The notes under the pieces: model-generated | Databases searched by the model: none | What the model was told of the DNA's origin: nothing | Seen by the model: only the letters and a program-made list of their open reading frames with translations | Program-made: the position numbers and the translations under genes | Shown here: in pieces, positions 18,059 to 26,735 of the stretch | Numbering within the stretch: position 1 is the stretch's first letter | Layout: the number at the start of each line of letters is the position of its first letter | Assembly (NCBI RefSeq): GCF_025938155.1 | Contig: NZ_JAPCZG010000006.1 | Span: 124,001 to 188,000, forward strand | DNA: 64,000 nucleotides | Origin: Novosphingobium sp. KCTC 2891 | Lineage (GTDB): Bacteria > Pseudomonadota > Alphaproteobacteria > Sphingomonadales > Sphingomonadaceae | Reading direction: 5' to 3'

Positions 18059-19432
18059 ATGATGCAGGTCGATACCCTGATCGCCGGCGCGACGCTGGTG
18101 ACCATGGACGCGCAGCGCCGCGTCATCACCGATGGCGCCATCGCCATGACGGGCGACCGCATTGTCGCCGTGGGCAAACGGTCCGAAATCGAGCCCCAAT
18201 GCGCCGCACGCGAGCGGATCGACGGGCGCCGCTTCGTCGCGACGCCGGGCTTCATCAACGGTCACGTCCACCTGACCGAGACGCTGCTCAAGGGCTTCAT
18301 TCCCGAGCACCTGCCGTTCGACGAAGGCCTGCACCGCTGGGTGATCCCGCTCTATCAGGGCCACACCCCCAGCGAGCAGGCCATCGCCGCCCGTCTTGCC
18401 GTGCTGTCGATGCTGCGCACCGGGACGACCACGTTCCTCGAAGCCGGCACGCTGATCGCCTTCGACGCAGTGGCCGAAGCCATCAGCGACACCGGAATGC
18501 GCGGCCGCATCGGCCGCTGGACGATGGACCGCGCCTTCGCTCCCGATCAGGATCAGTCCGCTCTCACCGATGCCGCGATTGCCGCACTGGAACGCGATCT
18601 GTCCGCGCATCCCGACGACGGTCGCCTGATCGCGGCATGGCCGCTGCTGGTGGGCCACAACACCAACACCGGCGAGCTCTGGCGCGCGGCCTCCGCGCTC
18701 GCCCGCGACAAGGGCGTGGGCATAGCGGCGCACATGGCGCCCGCGCAGGACGATCCCGACTGGTATCTGGCCAGCACCGGCAAGCGCCCGGTCGAATGGC
18801 TCGCCGATCTCGGCGTACTCGGCCCGCACCTGTCGCTGGTCCACATGGTCCATGTCGACGATGCCGAAGTTGCCCTGCTCGCGCAGAGCGGCACCAACGT
18901 TGTCCATTGCCCCGCCGCCGCGCTCAAGGGCGGCTACGGCGCCGGGCCGCGCGGCCTGTTTCCGGAAATGGCCGATGCCGGCGTCAACCTGCTGCTGGGC
19001 ACCGACGGCGCCGATACGCACGACCTGATGCGCGCGGCCACCACTATCGCCGGCCTGTTCAAGGACGCCCGGCGCGATACCGCGCTGTTTCCCGCCGAAG
19101 CAGCGCTCGAAATGCTCACCGTCAACGCCGCGCGCGCAATGGGCCTTCTGGACAGCATCGGCAGCATCGAGCCGGGCAAGAAGGCCGACATCGTGCTCCA
19201 CGATACCGACCGGCCCGAATGGCGCCCGCTGCACCATCCCGCCGCCCAGCTCGTCTGGTCGGCCGATGGGCGCGGCGTTCACAGCGTGTGGGTCGATGGC
19301 CGCCGTGTGGTCGATGACTACCGCTGCACCACCATCGAGGAGGACCGCCTTCTGGCCGAGGCGCAGGTCTCCGCAGAAGCCGTGGTCGCCCGCTCCGGCC
19401 TGCCCCGGCTCTCTGCTTGGCCGGTGAGCTGA
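18059..19432 (+). CDS. Amidohydrolase of the TrzA/AtzA/SAH-deaminase type (copy 2)
   Basis: This 457-residue paralogue of the enzyme at 4825 has metal ligands in NGHVHLTET, a His in IAAHMAPAQDD, a His in LVHMVHVDDAE, and the Asp in LLGTDGADTHD. Both copies share RTGTT, LVGHNT, GLFKDARRD and the C-terminal VWSADGRGVHSVWVDGRR. The two differ around the substrate pocket: the loop after GTDG is NNNGNSADMM in copy 1 and ADTHDLM here. Different or successive substrates are therefore plausible. No strong ribosome site precedes the ATG-ATG start, so translation may be coupled to the dioxygenase gene 18 bases upstream. Confidence 0.87.
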   Translation: MMQVDTLIAGATLVTMDAQRRVITDGAIAMTGDRIVAVGKRSEIEPQCAARERIDGRRFVATPGFINGHVHLTETLLKGFIPEHLPFDEGLHRWVIPLYQGHTPSEQAIAARLAVLSMLRTGTTTFLEAGTLIAFDAVAEAISDTGMRGRIGRWTMDRAFAPDQDQSALTDAAIAALERDLSAHPDDGRLIAAWPLLVGHNTNTGELWRAASALARDKGVGIAAHMAPAQDDPDWYLASTGKRPVEWLADLGVLGPHLSLVHMVHVDDAEVALLAQSGTNVVHCPAAALKGGYGAGPRGLFPEMADAGVNLLLGTDGADTHDLMRAATTIAGLFKDARRDTALFPAEAALEMLTVNAARAMGLLDSIGSIEPGKKADIVLHDTDRPEWRPLHHPAAQLVWSADGRGVHSVWVDGRRVVDDYRCTTIEEDRLLAEAQVSAEAVVARSGLPRLSAWPVS

Positions 19433-19463
19433 TTCACAACCGATCCCTTCCAAGGAACCTGCG

Positions 19464-20279
19464 ATGCCGTACGAAACCATCACCGTTACAGAGGTCACCC
19501 CGGCGATCGGCGGCGAAGTGTCAGGGATCGACCTGACCGCGCCGCTGCCGCCGCAGCAGGTGGAGGAACTGCGCGCGGCCATGGCGGATCGGCTGGTCCT
19601 GTTCTTCCGCGACCAGAAGATCGGGCATCAGGACCACATCAGCCTCGCGGGTCACTTCGGCGGTGTCCACATCGCGCCCAGCACCAAGCCCTGGCAGGTG
19701 CCCGGCCACCCGGAAGTCACGATCATCCATGCCGATGCCGACAGCACCTTCGTCGCGGGCGAAGACTGGCATTCGGATATGAGCTGCGACGAGCACCCGC
19801 CGATGGGCTCGATCCTCTATATGCACACCATCCCCCTGGTCGGCGGCGATACCGTGTTCTCCAACATGTACGCCGCCTACGATGCGCTGTCGGACGGGAT
19901 GAAAGCCTATCTCGGCGGGCTGACGGCGATGCACGATTCAGCGGTCGGCTTCGGCGGCATCACGCCCGAAGGGATGAAGCTGCCGCGCCACAGCCACCCG
20001 GTGATCCGCACCCACCCCGTCACCGGGCGCAAGTGCATCTACGTCAATCGCGGCTTTACCACCCACATCGAAGGCGTGCCCGCCATCGAAAGCCGCGCGA
20101 TCCTGTCGTTCCTGTTCGAGCACGTGCAGCACCCGCAGTTCCAGTGCCGTTTCCGCTGGCAACCCCATTCCATCGCCTTCTGGGACAACCGCTGCGCCCA
20201 GCATTCGGCGATCTGGGACTATTTCCCGCAAGTCCGTTCGGGTTTCCGCGTCCAGATCCTCGGCGAAAAGCCGGCGTGA
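19464..20279 (+). CDS. TauD/TfdA-type Fe(II)/2-oxoglutarate dioxygenase (copy 1)
   Basis: The 271-residue enzyme has the iron facial triad His103-X-Asp105 (DWHSDMS) and His247 (CAQHSAIWDY), with Arg258 as the likely 2-oxoglutarate anchor. Family members oxidise C-H bonds next to sulfonate, ether or amine groups, causing C-S, C-O or C-N cleavage (TauD, TfdA). AAGGA precedes the ATG. The stop overlaps the GTG of the following MFS gene. A role in cutting a side chain from the heterocycle fits the island but is not proven. Confidence 0.9.
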   Translation: MPYETITVTEVTPAIGGEVSGIDLTAPLPPQQVEELRAAMADRLVLFFRDQKIGHQDHISLAGHFGGVHIAPSTKPWQVPGHPEVTIIHADADSTFVAGEDWHSDMSCDEHPPMGSILYMHTIPLVGGDTVFSNMYAAYDALSDGMKAYLGGLTAMHDSAVGFGGITPEGMKLPRHSHPVIRTHPVTGRKCIYVNRGFTTHIEGVPAIESRAILSFLFEHVQHPQFQCRFRWQPHSIAFWDNRCAQHSAIWDYFPQVRSGFRVQILGEKPA

Positions 20280-21487
20280 GGGCATCCGCCGCGTTGGCCG
20301 CCGCCGGGCCCCCGCGCGAGGTCATGGTCTTCGCCGGCTGCTCCATCGCGCTGCTGTTCGGGCAGGGCGTGGTCTTCGCGGCGCTGGGCGTGGCGCTGCA
20401 CGCCATGGCACGGGACATGGGCTGGAGCGCGGCGGCGGCGGGGGGCGGCTTCACCGCGATGATCGTCGCGGCCTGCCTGGCCGCCACCCTGCCCGTCTGG
20501 CTGATCGCGCGCATCGGCGGGCGCTGGACAATGACCGGCGGCGCGCTGGTGATGGCCTGCGGCTTCCTCGTCGCTTCGGAGGCGTCCACGCTTCCCCTGC
20601 TCACGCTCGGAACCGCACTGTCGGGCGCGGGGTTCTCGCTGCTGGCCAATACGCCCGCCTTCGCGATGATCACGGGCTGGTCCGGAGACCGGGCAGGCCG
20701 CTGGTTCGGGCTGTATCTCATGGCCGGGGCGGCCGGAACCGCCGCAGGCCCGATCGCCGCGCAGTCGCTTATCGCCGGCATCGGCTGGCCCGGCTACTGG
20801 CGCACGATGGCGCTGTGCGCGCTCCTGCTCGCAGGGCTGCTCGCAGGGCTGCTTCGCGATCCGCCCCGCCCGTCCGCGCGCGGCATGGATGGCGCGCGCC
20901 CGCTGATGGCCCCGCTCGCCTCGTTCGCCTATGCCGTGATGGCCGGCGCAATGGTGCTGACCCAGGCGGCGATCCTCACCGTGTTCAGCGCTGCCCCCGC
21001 GCATCTCGGCGGGCACGGCTGGAACGGATCACAGGTTGCGGCGGCACTCGGGTTGCAGGGCCTCGTCGGCGCGCTGGGCACCGGCCTGTCCGGCTTCGTC
21101 CTGCGCCGCGTGCCGGCGCGCACGATGCTGCCTGCTGCGCTTCTGGCCGAGGCCGCCGGGATCGCCGCACTGGCGAGCGGCGGCCCGCTGACGGTCAATG
21201 CCCTGTTCGTCCCTGCCTTCGGACTTGGCTCTTGCCTCGTCACGCTGGCGGTCACGGTCCTGCTGGTCGATCATTTCGGCCAGCGCGCGGGCACCGCCGG
21301 CCTTGCGTTGATCTGGACGCTGGCGGGCGCTGCCTCCGCCGGTCCGTGGCTCGCCGGGCTGACCGCCGACGCCGCCGGCAGCTATGCCCCAGCGCTTCTC
21401 GGCCTTGCCGCGCTGCTGTTACCCGCCGCGCTGGGCGCGATGCTCATCCCGGCCCCGCATCCGATATTGTCCGGCCCGGACGCCTGA
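20276..21487 (+). CDS. MFS transporter (third of the island)
   Basis: This 403-residue MFS protein starts at a GTG overlapping the dioxygenase stop as GTGA; the longer frame upstream is antisense-like shadow. Twelve hydrophobic segments are visible, with ARIGGRWTMTG in the 2-3 loop and GDRAGRWFGLYL after segment 4. It is very rich in Ala, Gly and Leu. As the last gene of the extradiol-amidohydrolase-TauD operon it may import the substrate or export a product. It converges on the second TauD-type gene with only 22 bases between stops. Confidence 0.82.
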   Translation: MRASAALAAAGPPREVMVFAGCSIALLFGQGVVFAALGVALHAMARDMGWSAAAAGGGFTAMIVAACLAATLPVWLIARIGGRWTMTGGALVMACGFLVASEASTLPLLTLGTALSGAGFSLLANTPAFAMITGWSGDRAGRWFGLYLMAGAAGTAAGPIAAQSLIAGIGWPGYWRTMALCALLLAGLLAGLLRDPPRPSARGMDGARPLMAPLASFAYAVMAGAMVLTQAAILTVFSAAPAHLGGHGWNGSQVAAALGLQGLVGALGTGLSGFVLRRVPARTMLPAALLAEAAGIAALASGGPLTVNALFVPAFGLGSCLVTLAVTVLLVDHFGQRAGTAGLALIWTLAGAASAGPWLAGLTADAAGSYAPALLGLAALLLPAALGAMLIPAPHPILSGPDA

Positions 21488-21509
21488 ACGCCCGGGCCGC
21501 GCTCCTTCA

Positions 21510-22589
21510 TCAGGAGATCAGCCGCGGAACCGCTGCCCCGCGAACGTGGAAGCAGGCATCGGGATGTTCGGCCGCGCCGCCTCGCGGCGCCGCGCGGTGC
21601 TGGACCACACCGTTCTTGCCAAAGCCCGCCACCACCGGCCGCGTCCCCTTGCTCGAAAGCCACAACCTCAGCAGGTGCCGCCGGCGCTGCGGTTCGGGCC
21701 AGTCGTGGAACGTTGTGCGCGCGTGGAGCGCGGCATAGTTCGACAGCCACTGGATATCGCCGGGACGGAAATCCATCTCGATCGCCATGCCCTCTTCATA
21801 TGTGATCTCGTCGAAAAGGCGCAGCACCTCGATCTGGTCATCGGTCAGCTTCGGTACGCCTTCGTATTCCTGCGCGGTCAGGATATAGAGCGAGCCGGCA
21901 TACATGCTGAACACGCCCTCCTCGATGCTGACGATCGGCGAGGTATAGGTGTCGGCCGGCGCCTCGTGGTCCTGCCGCCGCCAGTCCCAATGGAACGGCT
22001 CGAACAGCAGCGGGGCCAGGTCCGGCCGCCGCCGCAGAATCTCGTTGTAGATCTCCGCTCCGGAAACGAGGCAGGAGGCGCCGCCTTCTCTCGCCCCGCG
22101 CAGGCACATCAGCGAAACGATGTCCGAACTGTCCGAATGATAGACCAGCTTGTCGCGCACTTTCGAGGACAGCGCGGTGGGATCGTCCATCGTCTTGTCC
22201 GAAGTGGCATAGATATGGTCGATCAGGTCGCCCATCTCGTTCTGGCGGATCGGATCGCCCATGTGCAGGCCAAGGATGTAGTAGATCGCGCTCGACAGCG
22301 CGTCGGAATAGAGCTCCGCGCGCAGCCCCCGCACCAGCACAAATCCGCGGCCGTAATCGACCTCCTGCCGCCACGCCTCGCAGGCCTCGGCGCAGGCGAC
22401 CAGCGGATAATCTGCCGCCTGCACTGTCCGCAGGTCGGGATCGGCGGCCATGAAGCTTGCGCCCAGCGCTTCCAGCTCGGCCAGCTGTTCGGCGTTCAAC
22501 TGATAGATCCAGTCCTGCCCCGAAGCGAGTTCGTCGCCGCGCCAGGCGGCACGGGTCTGGACGAGGGCGGCGGTCGTGATCACGGACAA
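21510..22589 (-). CDS. TauD/TfdA-type Fe(II)/2-oxoglutarate dioxygenase (copy 2)
   Basis: The protein of about 359 residues carries the triad start in VYHSDSSDIVSL (His-X-Asp) and a distal His in NYAALHARTTF, followed by RRRHLLRLWLSS with the 2-oxoglutarate Arg. It is longer than TauD and diverges strongly from copy 1. The start is uncertain: TTG at 22589 has AGGAAG five bases before it; GTG at 22583 is possible with wider spacing. Upstream frame sequence to 22781 does not look coding. It diverges from a TonB receptor gene. The substrate is unknown. Confidence 0.8.
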   Translation of the reverse strand: MSVITTAALVQTRAAWRGDELASGQDWIYQLNAEQLAELEALGASFMAADPDLRTVQAADYPLVACAEACEAWRQEVDYGRGFVLVRGLRAELYSDALSSAIYYILGLHMGDPIRQNEMGDLIDHIYATSDKTMDDPTALSSKVRDKLVYHSDSSDIVSLMCLRGAREGGASCLVSGAEIYNEILRRRPDLAPLLFEPFHWDWRRQDHEAPADTYTSPIVSIEEGVFSMYAGSLYILTAQEYEGVPKLTDDQIEVLRLFDEITYEEGMAIEMDFRPGDIQWLSNYAALHARTTFHDWPEPQRRRHLLRLWLSSKGTRPVVAGFGKNGVVQHRAAPRGGAAEHPDACFHVRGAAVPRLIS

Positions 22590-22966
22590 GGTTGCTTCCT
22601 TCACGCTGATGGAATGGCGGGACTCCCCGGCTTTGACACACCGCGCCCGCCCGTTCTTGTCGCGCTGCGCAGAAACTTTGTGGCCACGCGGCACGGCAGC
22701 CGCCGGGCGAAGCACCAGCGCGGGCGCTTGCAGCCGGCAGGAAGCGTGATGGACCCGTTTGACGCGGCCGAGAGTACGCATGGCGGCGTATCGCGGGGCG
22801 CCGGGCCATCAACTATTCGTGCGTGATGGCGCAAGACCGGCGGACCTCCCGCGCCGACATTCACAGAGCAAGACGAGGCCCGCCCGGCAAGAGGCGCGGC
22901 ACGGGGAGAGCAATCAGCAAACGCTGCCTGAAGGGATGGATAAAGCCAGCAATGAGGGGGGAACCC
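22590..22966. other. Divergent promoter region between TauD-type gene and TonB receptor
   Basis: No gene is supported in these 377 bases. The segment is very GC-rich and holds one copy of the GCGACAAG-type motif (22652-22663). A GAGGGGGG ribosome site for the receptor is at its right end. I see no clear sigma-70 boxes or inverted repeats. Confidence 0.5.
22652..22663 (-). promoter_or_regulatory. Possible shared motif GCGACAAGAACG
   Basis: The motif is about 62 bases upstream of the TauD-type start and differs from the motif at 8066 by one base. Both lie at nearly the same distance from their gene, which is the main reason to list it. Confidence 0.2.
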
Positions 22967-25282
22967 ATGCGCACGTCTTCCATCCTGTTAACCGCCACTG
23001 CTTCCCTTCTCGCCCTCGTTGCCAATGGCGCGCGGGCTGCGGAAGCTTCCGCCGAGGACCAGTCCGCCAGCGCCATCCCGGCCACGGCGGACGACGCCGG
23101 CATCGGCAGCATCACCGTTGTCGGTGAAAAGCACGAAGTGAACCTCCAGGTCGCGCCCATCGCGATCAGCGCCGTCTCGGACGAGGCGCTGCGCCAGCGC
23201 AATGCCACTGAACTGGCAGACCTCAACGGCTTCGTCCCCGGCCTGACAGTGACCAAGAGCGAAGGCAACGAACGCGTTATCTCGATCCGTGGCATCGGCT
23301 ACGAAACCGCGCAGAACCCGAATTCGCAGCCCGGCGTCGCCTTTCACATCGACGGGGTCTACATCGCCCACGTCGTCGCGCTGAACCAGGACCTGCTCGA
23401 CGTCGACCACGTCGAAGTGCTGCGCGGGCCGCAGGGCACGGTGTTCGGCCAGACCTCCACCGGCGGCGCGGTCAACGTCATCACCCGCAAGCCCAGGCTG
23501 GGCGAGCTGAGCGGTGAGGCGAACGTCTCCTATGGCAACTACAACTACGTACGCGGCTACGGCACACTCAATCTGCCGGTCGGCGATACGCTGGCCTTGC
23601 GTGCGACCGTCCAGTACCTGCGCCACGACGGCTATGGCTATGCCACCGAAGTGCCCGGCTACGACAAGTACCCGCTCGATGATGCGAACAACCTCGGTGC
23701 CCACGTCTCGCTGCTGTGGCAGCCTTCGGACGATTTCACGCTGACGCTGTCGGGCCAGACCTTCGACGCCGATCACAACGGCGCACTGCAGAAGTGCCTG
23801 CTGTGCAGCACCGATCCGGCCGGCGGCAGCACCACGTACGTGCCCGATCCACTGTCCAATCCCCGCGCCGTGTTCCAGGATTTCGCCAGCACCTACAAGA
23901 CCAAGACCCGCATGGCCTACCTGTCGATGGCCAAGACGCTGGGCGACGTCGCCGTGCTCAAGTCGGTCACGGCCTACCAGTATCTCGACAAGAACCAGAC
24001 CGGCGACAACGACCGTTACGCCTATGCCAGCTACTACGACAACCTCGTGCGGTGGCGCGACCATTCGAGCACGTGGACGCAGGAGCTTTCGCTGTCGTCC
24101 ACACCCAACACCTCGGTCGAATGGACGACGGGCTTCTTCTTCCTGCGCCAGAACGCGCTGCAGGACATCCTCGAATATGCGCCCACCGGCTTTGCGGTCG
24201 ATCCGTCTAACGGCGAGCGCGTGACCTTCCAGACCAACAGCCCCTACCAGCACACCACGCTGGCGGCCTACGGGCAGGTCATCATCCACGCGACCGACAA
24301 GCTCGACCTGATCGCTGGCGCGCGCCACAACTGGGACAAGATCACCGCGCAGCCGGTGCAATACTTCACCACGCTGACTCCGCATGAATCGAAAAGCGAC
24401 GCCGTCACCGGCAAGCTCAGCCTGCAGTACCAGGTTACTCCGCAGAACATGGTCTATGTCACCGGCTCCAAGGGCTACAAGCCCAGCGGCGTGACTTTCA
24501 GCGGAGATTCAATCTTCGTGAAGAGCAGCTACGAGAAGGAAACCGTCTGGGCAGCGGAAATCGGATCGAAGAACGAATTCTTCGACAAGACGCTGCGCCT
24601 GAACGTCTCGGCCTATTACTACTGGTACAAGAACTTCCAGTTCACCGCTGAAGACCCGGTGCCCTTCGCGGGCGGCACAGCCAACATTCCCAAGGCCGAA
24701 ACTTATGGCGTGGAATTCGAAACCACCTGGGCGCCGGTCAAGTCCCTGCGCTTCGACGGCAACCTTGCGCTCGCACAGGGCAAGTTCAAGGGCGACTACT
24801 ATACCATCGACAAGCAGACCGCTCAGGACATCCGCGCCACCACGTTCGCGCAGCTCGGCTATCCGTCGGCCTATTACTTCGATCCGCGCGTCATCAACGC
24901 GGTGATTTCCGCCTCGGCCAACACCAACGGCAAGAAGATCCCCAAGCTGCCGGGCGTACAGGGCAGCTTCGCCGCGACCTACACCGCGCCGGTCGGGCCG
25001 GGTGAACTGACCCTGCGCGGCGAAGTGATCTATCGCGGCAAGTTCAACTCGCGCATCTTCAACGTGCCCGTGTTCGATACCGTGCCGTCCTACACCATCG
25101 GCAACCTGTTCCTGCAATACCAGCCGGACAGCTCGCCGTTCACGTTCTCGGTCACGGCCACCAATATCACCGACAAGGCCGGTATCAGCAACAAGTTCGC
25201 CGACCCCTACGGCTCGGGCACGACCAGCGTGGAATACGTCCCCCCACGCCAGGTCTTCGGCACCATCGCCTTCCGGTTCTGA
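22967..25282 (+). CDS. TonB-dependent receptor of the catabolic island
   Basis: This 771-residue outer-membrane receptor has a signal peptide (MRTSSILLTATASLLALVAN, cut after ARA), a TonB-box-like ITVVGEK, and a plug domain with GVAFHIDGVY and VEVLRGPQGTVFGQTSTGG. A barrel follows, ending in an aromatic residue (AFRF). The start at 22967 has GAGGGGGG just upstream. It imports a ligand too large or scarce for porins, presumably the island's substrate. The SBF-type carrier follows on the same strand after 126 bases with a weak hairpin between. Confidence 0.93.
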   Translation: MRTSSILLTATASLLALVANGARAAEASAEDQSASAIPATADDAGIGSITVVGEKHEVNLQVAPIAISAVSDEALRQRNATELADLNGFVPGLTVTKSEGNERVISIRGIGYETAQNPNSQPGVAFHIDGVYIAHVVALNQDLLDVDHVEVLRGPQGTVFGQTSTGGAVNVITRKPRLGELSGEANVSYGNYNYVRGYGTLNLPVGDTLALRATVQYLRHDGYGYATEVPGYDKYPLDDANNLGAHVSLLWQPSDDFTLTLSGQTFDADHNGALQKCLLCSTDPAGGSTTYVPDPLSNPRAVFQDFASTYKTKTRMAYLSMAKTLGDVAVLKSVTAYQYLDKNQTGDNDRYAYASYYDNLVRWRDHSSTWTQELSLSSTPNTSVEWTTGFFFLRQNALQDILEYAPTGFAVDPSNGERVTFQTNSPYQHTTLAAYGQVIIHATDKLDLIAGARHNWDKITAQPVQYFTTLTPHESKSDAVTGKLSLQYQVTPQNMVYVTGSKGYKPSGVTFSGDSIFVKSSYEKETVWAAEIGSKNEFFDKTLRLNVSAYYYWYKNFQFTAEDPVPFAGGTANIPKAETYGVEFETTWAPVKSLRFDGNLALAQGKFKGDYYTIDKQTAQDIRATTFAQLGYPSAYYFDPRVINAVISASANTNGKKIPKLPGVQGSFAATYTAPVGPGELTLRGEVIYRGKFNSRIFNVPVFDTVPSYTIGNLFLQYQPDSSPFTFSVTATNITDKAGISNKFADPYGSGTTSVEYVPPRQVFGTIAFRF

Positions 25283-25298
25283 CGCTTCCTGCGGCGCC

Positions 25299-25321
25299 GG
25301 CCCGTCCCCAATCGACGGGTC
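25299..25321 (+). terminator. Weak hairpin after the TonB receptor
   Basis: GGCCCGTC pairs with GACGGGTC (one G-T pair) around a seven-base loop, 17 bases after the receptor stop. There is no T run, so termination is uncertain; it may only partly separate receptor and carrier expression. Confidence 0.3.
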
Positions 25322-25408
25322 GCCTCGATCTCCATGTGCGCCGGCAGGGGCGGGTTCGCCCGTCCGTTGCCGGCGCCGTTCCTTGCCTGACTGACGGACC
25401 CCCTGCCC

Positions 25409-26413
25409 ATGAAGCGCCTCCTCGCCCGGATCACCGTGGACCGCACCGTGCTGTTGCTGCTCGGCACGGTCCTGATGGCCAGCATCTTGCCCCCGCGCGG
25501 CACGTTCCGCAGCGTGGCCGAAGCGGTGGCTGACGGGGGGATCATCACGCTATTCTTCCTGCACGGCGCGCGGCTCGGCCGTGAGGCGATCCTCGAAGGC
25601 GCGCGCAACTGGCGACTTCATCTCGCGGTGGGCGCGATGACCTTCGTCGTCTTTCCCCTCCTCGGGCTTGCCGTCCACGCACTTCCCGGCCTCGCCCCCC
25701 CGATTGCTACCGGGATGCTGTTCCTGACGCTCCTGCCCTCGACGGTCCAGTCCTCGATCGCGTTCACCGCGCTGGCCGGCGGCAATGTCGCCGCCGCCGT
25801 GTGCAGCGCCTCCTTCTCCAACCTTGCAGGCATCGTCCTCACCCCGCTGCTGGTCGCCCTGCTGATGACGGGCGCGACCGGGGGATTCTCGCTGGATGCG
25901 GTCGAAACGATCATGGTGCAGCTATTGCTGCCGTTCCTGGCAGGGCACCTGCTCCGGCCGTGGATCGGCGCCTGGGTGGTCCGCCAGAAGAAGCTGCTCG
26001 GCGTGGTCGATCGCGGCTCGATCCTGCTGGTGGTGTACACCGCGTTCGGCGCGGCGGTGGTCGGCGGGCTGTGGCAGCGGCTTGCCCCGGCCGACCTGCT
26101 GCTGATCGCCGCACTGTCGGGCGGCATCCTCGCCGCCGTGCTCGGCCTCAGCCATGCGCTCGGCCGCTGGCTCGGGCTTTCGCGCGCGGACCGCATCGTG
26201 CTCCAGTTCTGCGGCTCCAAGAAAAGCCTGGCCTCCGGCGTGCCGATGGCAGGCGTGCTGTTCCCACCTGCGCAGGTGGGCGCGGTCATCCTGCCGCTGA
26301 TCTTCTTCCACCAGATCCAGTTGATGATCTGCGCGATGCTCGCCCAGCGTTGGCGCGCAGGGGAAACGGATAGCAAGGTCGCCAGCCACCGATCGGGAAC
26401 ACCGGACGGTTGA
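25409..26413 (+). CDS. SBF-type (bile acid:sodium symporter-like) transporter
   Basis: The 334-residue membrane protein has about ten hydrophobic segments. It matches the SBF-like group (YfeH type) through LLPSTVQSSIAFTALAGGN, SASFSNLAGIVLTPLL and FCGSKKSLASGVPMAGVLF, whose polar residues lie in the crossed helices near the sodium sites. These carriers are thought to move organic anions with sodium. It is the last gene of the island before transposase remnant B. The ribosome site is weak, so the start is moderately certain. Confidence 0.82.
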   Translation: MKRLLARITVDRTVLLLLGTVLMASILPPRGTFRSVAEAVADGGIITLFFLHGARLGREAILEGARNWRLHLAVGAMTFVVFPLLGLAVHALPGLAPPIATGMLFLTLLPSTVQSSIAFTALAGGNVAAAVCSASFSNLAGIVLTPLLVALLMTGATGGFSLDAVETIMVQLLLPFLAGHLLRPWIGAWVVRQKKLLGVVDRGSILLVVYTAFGAAVVGGLWQRLAPADLLLIAALSGGILAAVLGLSHALGRWLGLSRADRIVLQFCGSKKSLASGVPMAGVLFPPAQVGAVILPLIFFHQIQLMICAMLAQRWRAGETDSKVASHRSGTPDG

Positions 26414-26483
26414 CGTTCATCCGATCCTGCCCGGGCCCACTTGGCGCCGGTCCTCGTTGCCCGGTTCCCTCATCGCGGCGGGC

Positions 26484-26663
26484 TAGGCTCAGCAGGAAGC
26501 GCAGGTACATCATGACGACCAGGCGGATCACCTCGGGCGGGGAATGAAAATACCGGAACGGATCTGCTGGTTTGCCGGGGCGGGCCACGACCGGACCCTG
26601 CCCTGCCACCTGCCCCGTTTGCCAGAGGTGCAATCCTTTGACGCTGCCTTTGCAAGGGTCGCC
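26484..26663 (-). mobile_element. IS6-family transposase remnant, copy B (left end plus first ~35 codons)
   Basis: On the minus strand from a GTG at 26588 the frame reads VARPGKPADPFRYFHSPP then EVIRLVVMMYLRFLLSL, the N-terminus of an IS6-family transposase, and loses similarity at about 26484. The right part is the untranslated left end. It finishes with TTTGCAAGGGTCGCC (26649-26663), which resembles the IS26-type terminal repeat TTTGCAACAGTGCC in reverse complement. Copy A at 3375 matches it in both untranslated and coding parts and has the same orientation. The two copies bracket the 23-kb catabolic island. The region 26414-26735 holds no other gene. Confidence 0.8.
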
Positions 26664-26735
26664 ATAGCCAGACCCTCCGCCGTCACTGGAAGTGCGCTGA
26701 TTGCCCCGCCTCCAAACAGCCTTGGTCGGAATGCT

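Noticed and set aside
25299..25321. True intrinsic terminator after the first TonB receptor
   Set aside because: The stem is short and lacks a T run, so it is listed only as a weak hairpin.
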